This document shows, piece by piece, positions 11,311-23,714 of a stretch of 64,000 nt of DNA. The DNA comes from Hyposmocoma kahamanoa (lineage: Eukaryota; Arthropoda; Insecta; Lepidoptera; Cosmopterigidae), in NCBI RefSeq assembly GCF_003589595.1, contig NW_020653337.1, forward strand, positions 5,044,799 to 5,108,798, given 5' to 3'. Each line of letters opens with the position of its first letter. Within the stretch, counting starts at the first letter, position 1. A program made the position numbers and the translations under genes. Under the pieces are notes generated by a model. The model was not told the origin of the DNA, did not search any database, and saw nothing but the letters and a program-made list of their open reading frames with translations.

Positions 11311-12050
11311 GGTTTTTGTTCGTTTACCCTAATCTAAAGTAAAAACTTAATAAATATTAGGTGTTTAACAGAAGAATGAAGAAGGCTTATGTACAAAGGA
11401 AGAGTAAATAAAAACATTTAAGAATAAGTAAGGAGAAACCGAAATTTGGAAAGAAGTATGACAATTAATGCCAGGCAGTAACAAACTTGTAATTAGTGAA
11501 AAACCAAGAATGTATTAAAACTCTTATCACCATTTTGTTCGAATCGCCTGCCTGATTATCTTACACGTTCTTTTCTTTACTTCGATCTTCCCGTAGACTT
11601 AAGCACTTTATTCCTTCCCACCGTACTGATTTTATTTGTTTTATTCTTTCGCCCCTTTACGTAAGACTAGTAGACTAAATGATCTTGAAGCGCATGGTGC
11701 GCAAGCATCTTTTCGGCATTCTGCATAGTATTGCTACGGGTAGGATTGCAAATATCAGAACATTAGCAGTTTCAAGTTTGTTTCGTTTTTTAATACATTC
11801 TATAATTTAACGGTGTTCCTTTAAGAAACTATGTTACTTAAAAGGAATTAATCCTTATAATTAACCCTTTCGGCAGTATACAAATATAGATTTTCACATT
11901 CACATTTTTTCCCATTTAGTCGTTTCGATTCCCAAGTGAGGTAAGAAACTTTTAAAAGTCTTTGAAAGCACTATTACTTATTTAAAAACATAAAATAATG
12001 GCTCCATGAAGCAAAATATTCCCGTCTACCAATACACCCTGTATACTATT
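11310..12050. other. Unannotated DNA
   Basis: No coding signal or known repeat was recognised; the sequence is AT-rich and unique within this window as far as I can see. Confidence 0.4.
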
Positions 12051-12054
12051 AATT

Positions 12055-12487
12055 CGACTGTATGTATTTTTTTTTGTATGTTATGCGATAACTCCGGTAT
12101 TTGTAAACCAATTTTCATGATTCCTTTTTTATTGGAAACAGGGTACCTCCATAGTGGTCCCATTTAATTTTGAAGAAAATCATCTACCTCTAAGGGTGGC
12201 TGTTCACGCATGAAGATTCATTTTTATAAATATCGCCTAAAATTTTATTATAAGGAGCACTTATTTTAATGGTTGATTTTACTATTCTCCAATTCAAGGC
12301 GTTTTTCTCTCTCAATATACTTTAAGTAGTGAGAACCGATTTTTATAATCTCCTCTGTCAAGTCCCATATAGTGGCGAACTAGAGGATATTTCAATTAAA
12401 CTTGGCAAATAGACGTAATTCCATGTATTTTTAAGGTTGGTTTTTTTAGTAGGTACTCTGTACTAAGATTATTGTTTTAAGTGTAGC
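12055..12487 (-). repeat. Interspersed repeat family B, long minus copy
   Basis: This is the reverse-complement partner of the copy at 2705-3172, matching along most of its length. It includes the ATGAATCTTCATGCGTGAAC block and the TATTGAGAGAGAAAAACGCC block. It retains the ACAGAGTAC end (12457-12475) but has lost the last part beyond CAGTCGAATT. Confidence 0.8.
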
Positions 12488-12599
12488 ACCGAATTATTGT
12501 TTTTCTTTTCTACTTGGCCCAAAGGTAGGCTAGTAGAGAATGCCTTATGGCATTAAAATATGGGCAAAAAAGTTTAAAGAAATAAAAACAAATCTATAC

Positions 12600-12875
12600 T
12601 ATTTTTAAAAGTATTTCATAGTGGCATACAGCAGATAAGAACCAGGATATAGCACGGGATGTGCGATATAATTGCATTAAATCATTCCGCCATTCCCTTT
12701 CTGTCATCGAGAGACTAGATGTGGACTGGGGTTCCATCGTAATTTTGTATATATACTTACTTAAAATTTTCACGAAGAGTTACGCTTCCAGATTTATACA
12801 GCGTATGGCATTGGACTGGAATTCCCTGCCTGCAGATTTATTCACTGAATGCTATTTTAAGGCGATTGAATAGGC
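12600..12875 (+). other. Weak LINE-like open frame
   Basis: A 70-codon frame ends in RMALDWNSLPADLF, which resembles the WNSLP tail found at the C-terminus of many LINE polyproteins. The upstream part has no recognisable motif. This may be a worn LINE tail or coincidence. Confidence 0.3.
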
Positions 12876-12899
12876 ATAGTATTGGTGTGCATTTTCCAT

Positions 12900-13262
12900 T
12901 AGGACCTTTTTTTGACGGGGGGAATTCTTTGTAGATACCCCTGAGCCCAGGGAGACTCAGAGGTTATGTGTGGACTCCAGACTGGAGGGCCTACCCCACT
13001 AAAAACCCCCGGGTTTACCTCTCACCGGTTGAGTCGGCGCCGTGGGGTCGGTGAAAATTCACCACGACGCCGCCCGGGTCCATTAGAATCCTAAGTTTCC
13101 TAATTTTCTTAAAATCATTGATTACTGTTATTCCGTTGAGACTCACCCGAGATTATACTGTAATTATGATAATAATTGTTGTTTTTCTAAAATCTAGTTG
13201 CAATGGCAGTTAAGTCTCAATAGAGTGTGTCAGAGGAATGGCAGTGATGACATTCATTCAAT
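12900..13262 (-). repeat. Repeat family C, near-complete copy
   Basis: Read on the minus strand, this starts near CTATTGAGACTTAACTGCC, passes a GC-rich block with CCCGGGCGGCGTCGTGG and GTGGGGTAGGCCCTCC, and ends in AGGGGTATC..CCCCCGTCAAAAAAA. The poly(A)-like end suggests a retroelement 3' region. The 5' part recurs at 2415-2540 and the last ~50 bp recur inside a family-A copy at 33117-33163. It is markedly GC-richer than its surroundings. Confidence 0.65.
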
Positions 13263-13269
13263 CAACAGT

Positions 13270-16200
13270 TATCGTTCGATATTGCTTTACTAAAACCACC
13301 TTTTCAAGGCGAAAGTAAGTAGGTATTATACAGGTGTGCATGCTGTCCTTTTCCATCAGATAAGATTTAAAAAAAATGTAATCGTGGCTTTGTTATAATT
13401 CTGAACTCAACGCCGCTTAAATATCTGACTTAATTTTTAAATGCAACGAAACTAACATTATACTTTTAAAACTGTTCTTGCTCCATTTAATTAAACTGAG
13501 CAAGTTGCAGAGGTCGAGTGAAAAATTGCTAGAAGCGCTGTTTTTTCCGCCAAAAGAATGTAAACATAATTAAAATTCCCTCTACACTGAGAGTTGTTTA
13601 TTTTCTTGGCTTAAAAATGGGGTTACCAGAATGATGGCGAAGCCTTACCAAACGGAAAAGAAAAATGCATACAAGCCGCTAAATAAGAAAATTAAGGTGA
13701 AAACAAATCACACAGTTTTTCCGTGCACTAACCTTGTTTATCTTTTATTGTTTTTTTTTTAGTACAGTGTGAAATGCAATGAAAAATGGTACAGACAAAA
13801 TTTGATAACATTTTTCCACAAGTTTTCTTTCACTAGAATTTATGCAACACGGTGGAGTGAATTCAACGAAGATTTTATTACGTGAGAAGTTTATTTGACG
13901 AAAATGCTATCAAAGTGTACAAAATTTACTATTTAAATACAAGTTGTTTCAATTATATTGGGGAAAAGAAGAGTTGTACGATTAGAACAAAGCTGAGTTG
14001 AACGCATCTGGTGCATTCTTTGGTAACTTCTTTCCACTATAATAACTTTCCACAACTATAACTTTTCTATAATAAAAAAAACCGACCTCTATTGGCGCTC
14101 TGCGTCTTAGTGTGCTCATACGTGCAGCACACAGTGTTACGGAACCTACCAGGGGGCCTACCATAACCTTTCCAAAAAAATTCTTATTTCAATGCAAGCA
14201 TAAAGTAAGCTTATTGTAATATTACTCATTTTCGTATCATGACCAACCTATCACCCAAGTAATGTATTATTGCTAAAGTGACTGAAAGAACGAATGATTT
14301 CCCAATATTGTCTATTTCTTACTAAAGGTAGGAAAAAATAACGCTATATGAACTGTATAATGCCATCTCTTAATTTTTTTACGTTCCGAATCGTGTTATC
14401 GTAGTATAATGTTAAAGTACTTAATGTTACTTACATTCAGAGAATTTTGACTGTTAACAAAAGAAAAGTATATAATAATAAAATCTATTCAAATTATGTT
14501 GTTTTCAATAATTATTCCGTATTTTCATGAAGAAAAATAAATAAAACAAGCTGAGTTTTGATAGTCACGTTTGTGAATTCGGAACTATAGTCTAGTTTCA
14601 ACTGTTAGTTTCGCCAAGGAGCATTTAGATGGCGCTGTTATAATTTTATGAAATAAACATCGCGTATTTTTATATAACGAAAAAATACTATGTGTGAATA
14701 ATTAGTTTAAATACGGAGTATAGACACCACTCATCAAAGTTCCTGCAGGGCTTCGTGTGGAATAGACGCATTTGGCTTGTCTATGCATTTATTTCCGCGA
14801 CGAACATGACAGACGGTTCAAAATTTAGACGCAAGTATTTACTGTCGCACAACTTTGTAAATTATAATAAATTCCGTTTTATTTCTATTATAACTATACA
14901 CTGGTTCATCAACTGCGCACCTAGGTGTCAATCGCTCTTTTGTATATAGCTTAGTTAAATAATAAAAATGCATCTATCCATATCGAACTGGATAGTCGCC
15001 TCGATTTTTCGCGGTATAGATGGCCTTAGGGGCAACGGACAAGACAAGATAACATTATTTTAGTAAAAAAAGGAACATTTTTGTATAGAATGTTTAGATA
15101 GCTACAAAAATACGAAGTGAGGTAGGTACCTAGTAACTTTAAATATGTCTATATTTATTATTAAAGATGGAATATGTATATACAACATATTAAAGATTAC
15201 AAATAAAACATTTTATTATGAATTTTACTATTTTATTCTAAAGGGCATCTATCCTTCTTAGTATTTTCATCGCGTGGCGTCTAACCATATAGGTAGGCAT
15301 CTATCATCAAAAAAATAGATTTGCAAAAAATCCATTTCTTCAAAATCAGTAAATGTTATATCAATAAAATCAAGTCTTAATGTAATGCAAAAGATTAAAC
15401 TAGTTATATCCATAAGAATTATTCATGGTAAACTAATAACTTTTAAAAGTGGGGCATCTAACCCGGTTTTACCCTAACACAAGAACAATGTTGCGGGCGC
15501 ACATTTACAGTACTGTGAAACAGAAAAATAACTTGAAACTTAAATTAAAATTTTAAGAAACCCCAATACAAAACAATGTAATCCAAAAAGTAAATAAAGT
15601 CATCGTCTGTAAGCTAACAACTTTTCGAAACCAATTTAATGAGCCACACATGATAATTCTACTGTAACTTGTTGAGGAGATACGTAGTCTGCAGCCGGTT
15701 TTGGATGCAGCATCATTTCAGGGTTACCATATTATTATATTGTCATTCGGATTTCCACAGTACATCAAAGAACAGTGGCAAAATCATAATTAAAAGAATT
15801 CGCCAGCGTCTTCAAATGTCTTAGTTACAAGTTTGAATAAAATAAATAAATTAGGTTTTTCAAATCACAATAGCGAATATCTAAGTCTGGAAACAAAATG
15901 ATATACAATCAGTTTCTTAGTTTCTTAACGTTGAACGACATCTAGCTTAGCATTTTTGGCAAAAAGGAATTTCAGTACCTATGTATGAATATGGTCCACA
16001 TTTAGTTCACATAATACCAAATGTACTGATTCGACCGATTTGTAATAAGCTAATAAAAGATAACCACTTCATTACAAAAAATAAAGCCGATAATTACTTC
16101 TCGAAAATGCCACGCGAGAAAATGGTAAAACCGACAAAAAAGCTCCCAAAAATCAGGGATAGATGGCAGTTTCGCAAAAAGGCGTTTCACAAAAAAAAAT

Positions 16201-16505
16201 ATTTGTGTCCGAGTTACCAGTGCAATAGTCTTGGTATGTTATTAACTCAGTTTTTTTGTTATGGCGTAACTTGCATGTCTTATGATCAAACCAGTATATA
16301 TAAAATAATTTCCTCTGAACTTTCGTCACGTCGCAAACCCACGGGACCATTCAGCTTCTATTAATTCCGTTTAAGGCTTCTGTAGTTTATTTTGATACAA
16401 TAATACACCGAATATATTTTATTCAATTACGTAACACATAACCTCCAAAACCTCGAACTGGAATATCTTTAATTCCTGATTTTTCAGAATAGTAAATTCA
16501 AAACA
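13270..16505. other. Unannotated AT-rich DNA
   Basis: No gene was recognised. GGCATCTAT or a near match recurs at 14970, 15243, 15296 and 15453, the last within GGGGCATCTAACCCGGTTTT, and may mark one worn repeat. A 127-codon forward frame at 15981-16364 is lysine- and tyrosine-rich with no domain, and is not supported as a gene. Confidence 0.4.
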
Positions 16506-16905
16506 NNNNNNNNNNNNNNNNNNNNNNNNNNNNNNNNNNNNNNNNNNNNNNNNNNNNNNNNNNNNNNNNNNNNNNNNNNNNNNNNNNNNNNNNNNNNNNN
16601 NNNNNNNNNNNNNNNNNNNNNNNNNNNNNNNNNNNNNNNNNNNNNNNNNNNNNNNNNNNNNNNNNNNNNNNNNNNNNNNNNNNNNNNNNNNNNNNNNNNN
16701 NNNNNNNNNNNNNNNNNNNNNNNNNNNNNNNNNNNNNNNNNNNNNNNNNNNNNNNNNNNNNNNNNNNNNNNNNNNNNNNNNNNNNNNNNNNNNNNNNNNN
16801 NNNNNNNNNNNNNNNNNNNNNNNNNNNNNNNNNNNNNNNNNNNNNNNNNNNNNNNNNNNNNNNNNNNNNNNNNNNNNNNNNNNNNNNNNNNNNNNNNNNN
16901 NNNNN
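16506..16905. other. Assembly gap, 400 N
   Basis: Exactly 400 unresolved bases. The round number, shared with the second gap, suggests a placeholder length. Frames called across it are meaningless. Confidence 0.99.
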
Positions 16906-19260
16906 ATAAATTTATATGCATTGTAGAAATACACAAAGTTTTATTAACACGTCATTAAATAAACTTAGAAAATCATAATCCAACTCAGGCTGGCCATCGG
17001 CCGGTGAAAAAGGTAAGCAGCAAAGTGCGCATGTTTGAAGAGGATGGAGAATACAAAAGGAAAGGCTTTCTTGCCAGTGTTACGATCTACCCTACACTAT
17101 TCTTGATAAATGTTAAATGCTAAAAATATGAAATCCAACACCTACTTTGCTTTACAAAACGCCCGACTGTTGTTTTCCGAGAAGGCGAATTGCTCGTAGC
17201 CGAGTTCCGGAGCGTAAAATAATATACTTCTTAAACAGCCTCTCTTTCACTCCTATGACAAATAACCGAGCGCTATTGTTTTGTTTCATTAATTCGAATT
17301 TATTATGGCAGGTCAACTTTATTGAGATCTAGAGAGTAATTAGCATTGTACAGGTGCAAGCGGGAGAGGTAAATTGTCTCGAACAGGTGGTACAGAGTGT
17401 AAGTTGTAGTATTATCATAAGAAATTTATACCTATATATATATTTTATATATATATTAATTTTCAAACGCGATGCGTAAGTTCACTTAATTTATTTTGCT
17501 CATTTATTTATTTATTTATTCATTTCTTTTATAGTTATAGTTTGATATTTTTATAATATTAGAAGTATTTATGATTTATGATTTAGTGTTAAGTTGTATT
17601 CATATGTAGGTATAGTGTATAGTACCTACTTATTAATATTAAGTTTTATTGTGTATAGTAAGTATTGTTTGTATGTAAGTGTACGTATTTAGTTTACTTA
17701 AATTGTTTCACAATTATATGTATGTATATAATCTGTATAATTATTTGTCACGCTTATGGACACCCCGTGTTCTGTTTTTATTTTAATGTATAAATCGAGG
17801 ATAACTGTTACTGGCTTTGTAATATGTAATTTAATTTTTTGTAACCTATCATTATTGCTGTTGTTATCCCAAATAAATAAATACCCGAAGTGTGACCTCA
17901 TGCAACGTCTTTTGCGGTTTGCGGTATTAGTTAATGCTACCAATACAAACTTCTCGCCCTTTTCCCATCGGGTTTAGGCAGATATAACGGCCTTTCATTT
18001 CCTACGATCCGGACACATGTCTTTCGCCTTATTAACACGCGTCAATGCTTTCACTGACATGCTCGTCATTTAAGGGTACTCATGACCTGGCGTTTCCCAA
18101 CTTGGTCATGATCAGTTCGCCTCAGTCGGTCCTTACCAACTAGCCCGCGTTTCAGTGGCCAGGCGTGAAAATTGTTGTTAGTAAAGTCGGATCAAAACAA
18201 AAACTGCATAAAAGTGACGCCTTGGCGACACTTAACACACAAATTACTAGTACACTTCATTTAACTGGTTAAGTTACTCTACACCGAAAATATAGTAAAT
18301 TACTTTATTTTATGTATTTATAATATTTTAGCCGGCGGGAATAGAGCTACAATGATCCTCGGCACTGCCGCCCTTACCAATCGTATTACAAAATTAGTTT
18401 TATTTGGCTGGAAAATCATTCGATTGATTGTGATGATCCAAATCAATTGTTGATTGCTGCCCAGGATGCGCCAGATGTACAGGAAATCCTTACAGCACCT
18501 CAAAAAAACTATGAGTTTAATAGCCGCTCACGCGATACCTGCAGCCGTAGACGCATACCACACCTAGAGGTGCCGGTGATGATTTTATACCGATTTATCG
18601 AATATCGAAGTTATAACAGGTAAAAGAACTAATACTAATTGCTACTTCGGTAATTACTCTACCTAACCATAAAGTTTTTAATGCCTGGGTCTATCATTTA
18701 AAAAAAATAAACAATTTCAAAAAAACGTCACGATAATCGTGTGTGTTATTGTTTGGGCTGGTGATTTCGGAGTTTATTTATTGAAAACATACCGTAAGTA
18801 GCTTTTTTAAGTTTACCCTGAATATAAATGTTTATAAACTATACTTTAAGGAGTAATTTCATGGTAAACGTTAGAACCACTCAAACGGAATATTATCATA
18901 TTTACCCAAGTACACCAAAAATTTCATCAGTGCTCTTTAAGTGCAGGATTTGCGGTGTATTACTGCATTTTATTTGAGATGTTTTTGTTGTAGTACGGAG
19001 GGTATTTATTAAGCAATGCAGAATAATAATTTTTATTTATAAAAACTTCTATTTAAACTGAATCCTTTTTTAATTTGCGAAACCGAATAGTCGCCATTTT
19101 TCGGTAGGATGAGCGCATCGCGTGAGCGGTTATGATGTGGTTGTAACTTTGAAACATGCAAACGCATGCAAGACAGGTTTCATTCTGTATTTATGTCACA
19201 TGATTAACATACATTGCGACAAAAAAGGGTTACTCAAACTCGAACAGCAAGAATTACTCG
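16906..19260. other. Unannotated DNA with a possible retroelement 3' end
   Basis: No gene was recognised. TATATATATTTTATATATATA at 17434-17456 is a near-palindromic AT run. CCAAATAAATAAATAC at 17868-17883 could be a poly(A) signal with a short tail, preceded by T/A-rich 3'-UTR-like sequence. The remainder shows no pattern that I can name. Confidence 0.35.
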
Positions 19261-19267
19261 CTTAACA

Positions 19268-19312
19268 AAAGGTGCGCGACATGTTCGTCTCGGCTCTTGG
19301 TATCATAAAAAT
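19268..19312 (+). repeat. Family A, 3' tail fragment
   Basis: Only the end of the element remains: GGTGCGCGACATGTTCGTC, then a diverged CTCTTGGTATCATAAAA. Confidence 0.6.
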
Positions 19313-19684
19313 ATAAATAATTTAAAAAACAAAAACCCGACTGCAAAAAAACTAAACAGAGATAAACAAGCTGTTTAATATACAGAACGTTTGAGAAATG
19401 TAGACTGCACTATACATGCGATGTGTCTTGTTCAGTACGTACTTACCTAAATAATTTATTAATTACGGTCATTGACATACTTAGGAAGTTGTTTACTTAA
19501 CTACAAACAAAATATAATAAATTATAATTATAATATAAATATATCTTGGATTATATTAGAAGTGTGGGCGGGGATAAACCAATAACGTACGTTTCACAAT
19601 TTTTTCTTTCTGAAAAAAAAAGAAACAAGTCTCCGCTACCTACAAGAAACCTTTCACGGATTTTTAGGTGACCCGGATCTAAAG

Positions 19685-19955
19685 TGAGAATTTTTTTGTG
19701 ATGTCTAGTGGATAGTAGATACCTGGTGGTAAGCCACTCACCTATCCATAAATTTAAATCGCAAAGATGTGAATGCAGCTGCCACTGCACCCGTCACCCT
19801 GAGACATAAATTTGACAACTCCCATATACCTGTTTCACCAGCAACCTTCCCTTCAAAACCGGAAACCATTAAGCTCAGTTTAATTACGGTACGGTGAGAG
19901 TACTTACATGGACGGACGGTTTGACAAAGAGCTCTACTGCTACTAAAAATACTAT
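19685..19955 (-). repeat. Interspersed repeat family A, minus copy
   Basis: The copy has CTGGTGGTAAGCCACTC, AATCGCAAAGATGTGA, CACCCTGAGACATAAATTTG and ends at AAAGAGCTCTACTGCTACTA, so the GAGCTC terminus is intact. The T-rich end is diverged. Confidence 0.8.
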
Positions 19956-20164
19956 CGCTACTAAAATAAATCACATAAATTCTAAACACCTTTAAAATAG
20001 CTCCAAACAAAACTGAACAGTACGCACCCAACAACAAAACTTGAGTTAAAAATGGTGCTAACTAATTGCGCCAACATTTTGCAAGTCCATTAAATTTTCC
20101 GCTCATTTAAACGGTGTAGAAATGAAACTAAAACCGCTTGCACGTCAGTAAAACGTAGTATCTG

Positions 20165-20292
20165 AAATTTTATTTTATTTTTTCGATACCAAATGACGGG
20201 ACGAATGCAATAAAACTTAGCAAATAGATGTAATTCTACGAACAGTTGAGTTTTTTTTAGTACGCTGTATTGAGGTTATATAGATGTAGCAG
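20165..20292 (-). repeat. Family B fragment with adjoining family-A end
   Basis: TTCGATACCAAATGACGGGA at 20188-20207 looks like the start of a minus-strand family A that stops after a few bases. It runs directly into family B (AGCAAATAGATGTAATTC and TTTTTTTTAGTACGCTGTAT), as if one repeat had inserted into the other. Confidence 0.5.
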
Positions 20293-20989
20293 TTTTACCG
20301 AACAGCATTACCGAAATGAAAGTTTAATTTAATTTCTTGCTCAAGCTTACGCAGAGTTCGTTTTGTAAATACGGGAAACTTGCTTAGCTGGCCATTTTTG
20401 GTTAGCCCAAGTGAAAGTTCGTTTAATGAATTTCAGTGTAAGGTTCGTAAGTCAACTTACGAAAAAGTTTTTATATAATATCACGAGATATTCAAAGATA
20501 TCAAGTAAACACGGGGAATGTATAACTAAGTCAGCACATTGCCCTCCGCCTCAGGCGAAATTATGTGCATATTTCGTGTATTTATTGCTTCACACCTACC
20601 CCTCCTTACTCGGCATTAGCCCAAGCGGGGGTAAGTAGAGAATTATTATTCAAATTAAAATAATTTCTCAGCGTGTTATGGCCTCGATGATCGTTACGCA
20701 ACTTTGCTTTTCTCATAAAATGCAAAATGGTTGCTAAGTACTTTTGGCTTCCAAGGGTCGAGTTACAGATAGAGTAGTCCTTATCGCATTGTTTATAATG
20801 TTCAATATGCAATGTAAAAATATACAAGGATGTCTGGTTTTATGTTAGAGCACACTATTCTGTACAGTCTGAGAGAAATGAGATATGATAACAGTAGGTA
20901 CAGTCACCAAAATAATATAGTTTATATTTATACCTCTTGAATGACATTCTTGTAAGTAGTCGTCGCGTAGTATACCTACACTACATTTT

Positions 20990-21237
20990 GAAAGAATTCG
21001 TCGAGGAAAATACTGCCACCTTACCTATTTCTGCCGCCAAACAGTAATGTTAGCGTTAACGCGTTTCGGTTTTGAACGGTAAGAGTGCTGATAACATTAC
21101 AGTCACATTGGACTTGTCTCAGTGTGACGGGCGCAGTGGCAGAGCCTCTCAGATCTTCGTGATTTAAAGCTGGGACTGGAATCGTTATGGACAGCACACG
21201 ATTTGTTCGTCCCGTCCGTCCCTAGGTATCATAAAAT
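20990..21237 (+). repeat. Interspersed repeat family A
   Basis: The copy runs from an AATTCGTCGAGGAAAATACT-like start through CTATTTCTGCCGCCAAACAG and CAGTGTGACGGGCGCAGTGG to TTGTTCGTCCCGTCC and ATCATAAAA. It lacks part of the segment before the CATCAGGCGC motif. Confidence 0.85.
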
Positions 21238-21594
21238 AGTTAACATCCACCACAATCCAAGATACAAGTAGTTCTAATTGGAAATACATTAATAATACAT
21301 AAATTTGTCTTAATGGTAATTAAAACATACGATACCAAAAAATGGAAAACAAATAGGCGGCATTCAATTAATATTACAAGTCGTAAATGTTAAAACGTAG
21401 AATCATAAAATTTAATTAATCCACTAAATGATATATAGTATATTCAATGCTGTAATTCAGTACACTTCTGTTATTTATACGACGAACTTTTAGCGTAAAG
21501 TATTACTATATTAAACTGCGAGTTAGACAATGAGCGCAAGCATTTAATGTGGTTGTTTTGGTACCACAAGTAACGAAATCATTACTTAATATTT

Positions 21595-22045
21595 AATTAC
21601 TGGAATTAAAACGGTCTCGATGTACGGTTGCAAAGCTTGGACACTGACCTTGAAAGTATATAGTAAATAAGTTGTTAGTGGCGGAAATAATAATTTTGCG
21701 GAAGATTCAGGGACCGACTGATGGGGAGGATGGGAGCTGGAGGTAAAAGAAGAACATTGAAATTGAAGATCTCATGTCCAGGCCCATTATTGTGGGAGGA
21801 GCTAAAGCTGCGAGACTCCGTTGGCTCGAACAGGTGCAGAGAATGGGTGAGGATCGTGTGGCGAAGATACTTGAGACGACCAGGTGAACGCCAACCAGTC
21901 GGACGTCTTAGCTGCCGCTGGAACGATGAAATCCAGAAAGACATAAAGGACCTCGATGCTAATGGCTGGAAGAAGCAGGCTGAGAACCATGGCGTAGCAG
22001 AATGAAATGGCGTTGCGGTCACTGTGCCACTGAAGTAAAGTAAAA
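21595..22045 (+). mobile_element. RTE-like LINE 3' remnant
   Basis: Across several frameshifts one reads SMYGCKAWTLT, LVAEIIILRKIQGPTD, RLRWLEQVQRMGEDRVAK, then a long intact stretch with GERQPVGRLSCRWNDEIQKD and GWKKQAENHGVAE. These are the YGxxxWTL and RPxxRWxDE motifs typical of RTE-like reverse-transcriptase C-termini. The element ends in a short GAAGTAAAGTAAAAC tail (about 22032-22046). Only the last ~140 codons of the protein remain. Confidence 0.85.
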
Positions 22046-22099
22046 CTTAGTTAGTGAATTATTAATATTATTATAAACGGACTCGCTCTCGTTTACGTT

Positions 22100-23190
22100 T
22101 CAAACCACAACAAAATGAACTGCAGTAAAATACAGACTTTCTGTAATAACGCTCAGTGGTAAACAAAAGTGCGTCCATTATGAGTTGCGGCTCTGAAGCA
22201 TTTTCTGTGACGGGATACATAGATTTTGTGATAAAATTAAAAACGAGGATTGGTTGTTCGAAAAACATTCATTTTCAATACCTTAAATCCTGTTTTAATA
22301 AAGTAAACACGAAAAAACGTAAAATAATTAAGAAACTTTCATTACAATTTATTATTCTACCAAAAGAAGCTATGATAGATACTAAGTACTAACTATAAAC
22401 GATCTAAAGCGCTGTTCCAAATAAGGAAGCAGTACTAGATAGATGCGTACAAGGTATGTAATAAGTTAACATTATGTTCGCATCATAGATGATAGTCATC
22501 CCTCGAGGGAAAATCTTAACATCGCTATTTAGAAATTGATAAAAATGTGCCAATGCCATCTAGCGGTGTGCGGCGGAACTATATTTGTGTAGTTACGTTA
22601 AGTGATTTTGTTATAGAAGTAATTAAAATTCTACAAATTTGTCACAATTTATTGAAACAAACGTCAAACGTAATATTTATTTAAATAGAATGAACTTTGG
22701 TATGTGAGCGTGACTGGGAATATCGTTATTTTCAGATTGGCAAGAAATAATGGGTACTAGTTGTTTCCTTCCTTGAAATACAATGGAACTTAAAAAAACA
22801 AACGTTATTAAAATAGAACCCAAAACTTCTAATAAAACCAAAAAAATTCTGCTTTACGACTTTAAAACATTGAGTTAAAAGTTCTCCGGCTTCCCGTGCA
22901 AACAAGAATCTGGAAAAGGTGAACCATTATAGGCGTTTCAGCGTATGCATGATTGAACACAAAGTTCAAGGAAATACAACGATAAAATACGGTTAAAAAT
23001 TTTTTTTTTTTGCTTACCGGTATCGGAATCTTTAACCGGTAAGAAGTCAATGGTATTTGAGACGAAATTACCTGCAATTACAGACCGTGAACATAGTTTA
23101 GTAATCGTGTCCCACAATGTTTATTTTAGTTTAGGTAATAGTTGTATTGTATTATAGTGGGGAATATAAAATATTATTACTGTAAATTCA
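22100..23190. other. Unannotated DNA
   Basis: No gene was found. The block 22490-22570 (AGGGAAAATCTTAACATCGC, TGTGCCAATGCCATCTAG) is similar to 45030-45095, indicating a dispersed repeat that I cannot name. The CTCF-like core on the minus strand at 22554-22566 lies in it. Confidence 0.45.
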
Positions 23191-23194
23191 TCAT

Positions 23195-23710
23195 TATCAT
23201 TTCAGCTAAAGACTCCACTGCTGATTATACGCCTTCCCCAAAGAATGCCACAACGACCTGTCCTGACCGCTTGCATCCAGCGGATTCCCGCAGCCTTCAC
23301 AGCAGAGCTTCGCAGATCATCAGTCCACCTTGTGAGTGGTCTACCCATGTCGCGTCTTTCGGTACGCGGTTGCCACTCGAGAACTCTTCGGCCCATAGTG
23401 AATTTTGCAATTCTTAGGGTTATATCGATTACTCTGGTTCCCTTGGGGAGATCCTCATTAAAGATTCGATCTCGCAACGAAACTCCAAGCATAGCCCTTT
23501 CTGTTGCCTTTTAAGCGACCTTGAGCCTTCTTTTGAGGCCCATAGTGAGCGACCACGTCTCAGTGCCGTAAGTCATCACTGGCAACACTCACTGGTCGAA
23601 GACTTTGTCTTGAGACACTGTGATACTTTGGAAGAAGATATGGCGTAATTTCCCGATCGCTACCTAGCCGAGTCGGATTCGACGATTGACCTCTTAACTG
23701 TACATTATAC
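23195..23710 (-). mobile_element. RTE-like LINE remnant, minus strand
   Basis: On the minus strand, with frame breaks, one reads EVNRRIRL, LRHIFFQSI, KVFDQ, VLPVMTYGTETWSLTMGL, RAMLGVSLRDRIFNEDLPKG, then RRDMGRPLTRWTDDL and AAGIRWMQAV. This is the same C-terminal architecture as the 21.6-kb element but a different family. The last 96 codons (23492-23202) are open; upstream stop codons and shifts show it is inactive. No clear 3' tail is visible. Confidence 0.9.
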
Positions 23711-23714
23711 CAAT

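Noticed and set aside
15981..16364. 127-codon plus-strand open frame as a host exon
   Set aside because: Lysine- and tyrosine-rich composition expected from AT-rich DNA, no domain, no flanking splice or promoter signal that I could support.
16419..16936. Frames called across the first N run
   Set aside because: They are almost wholly unknown bases.
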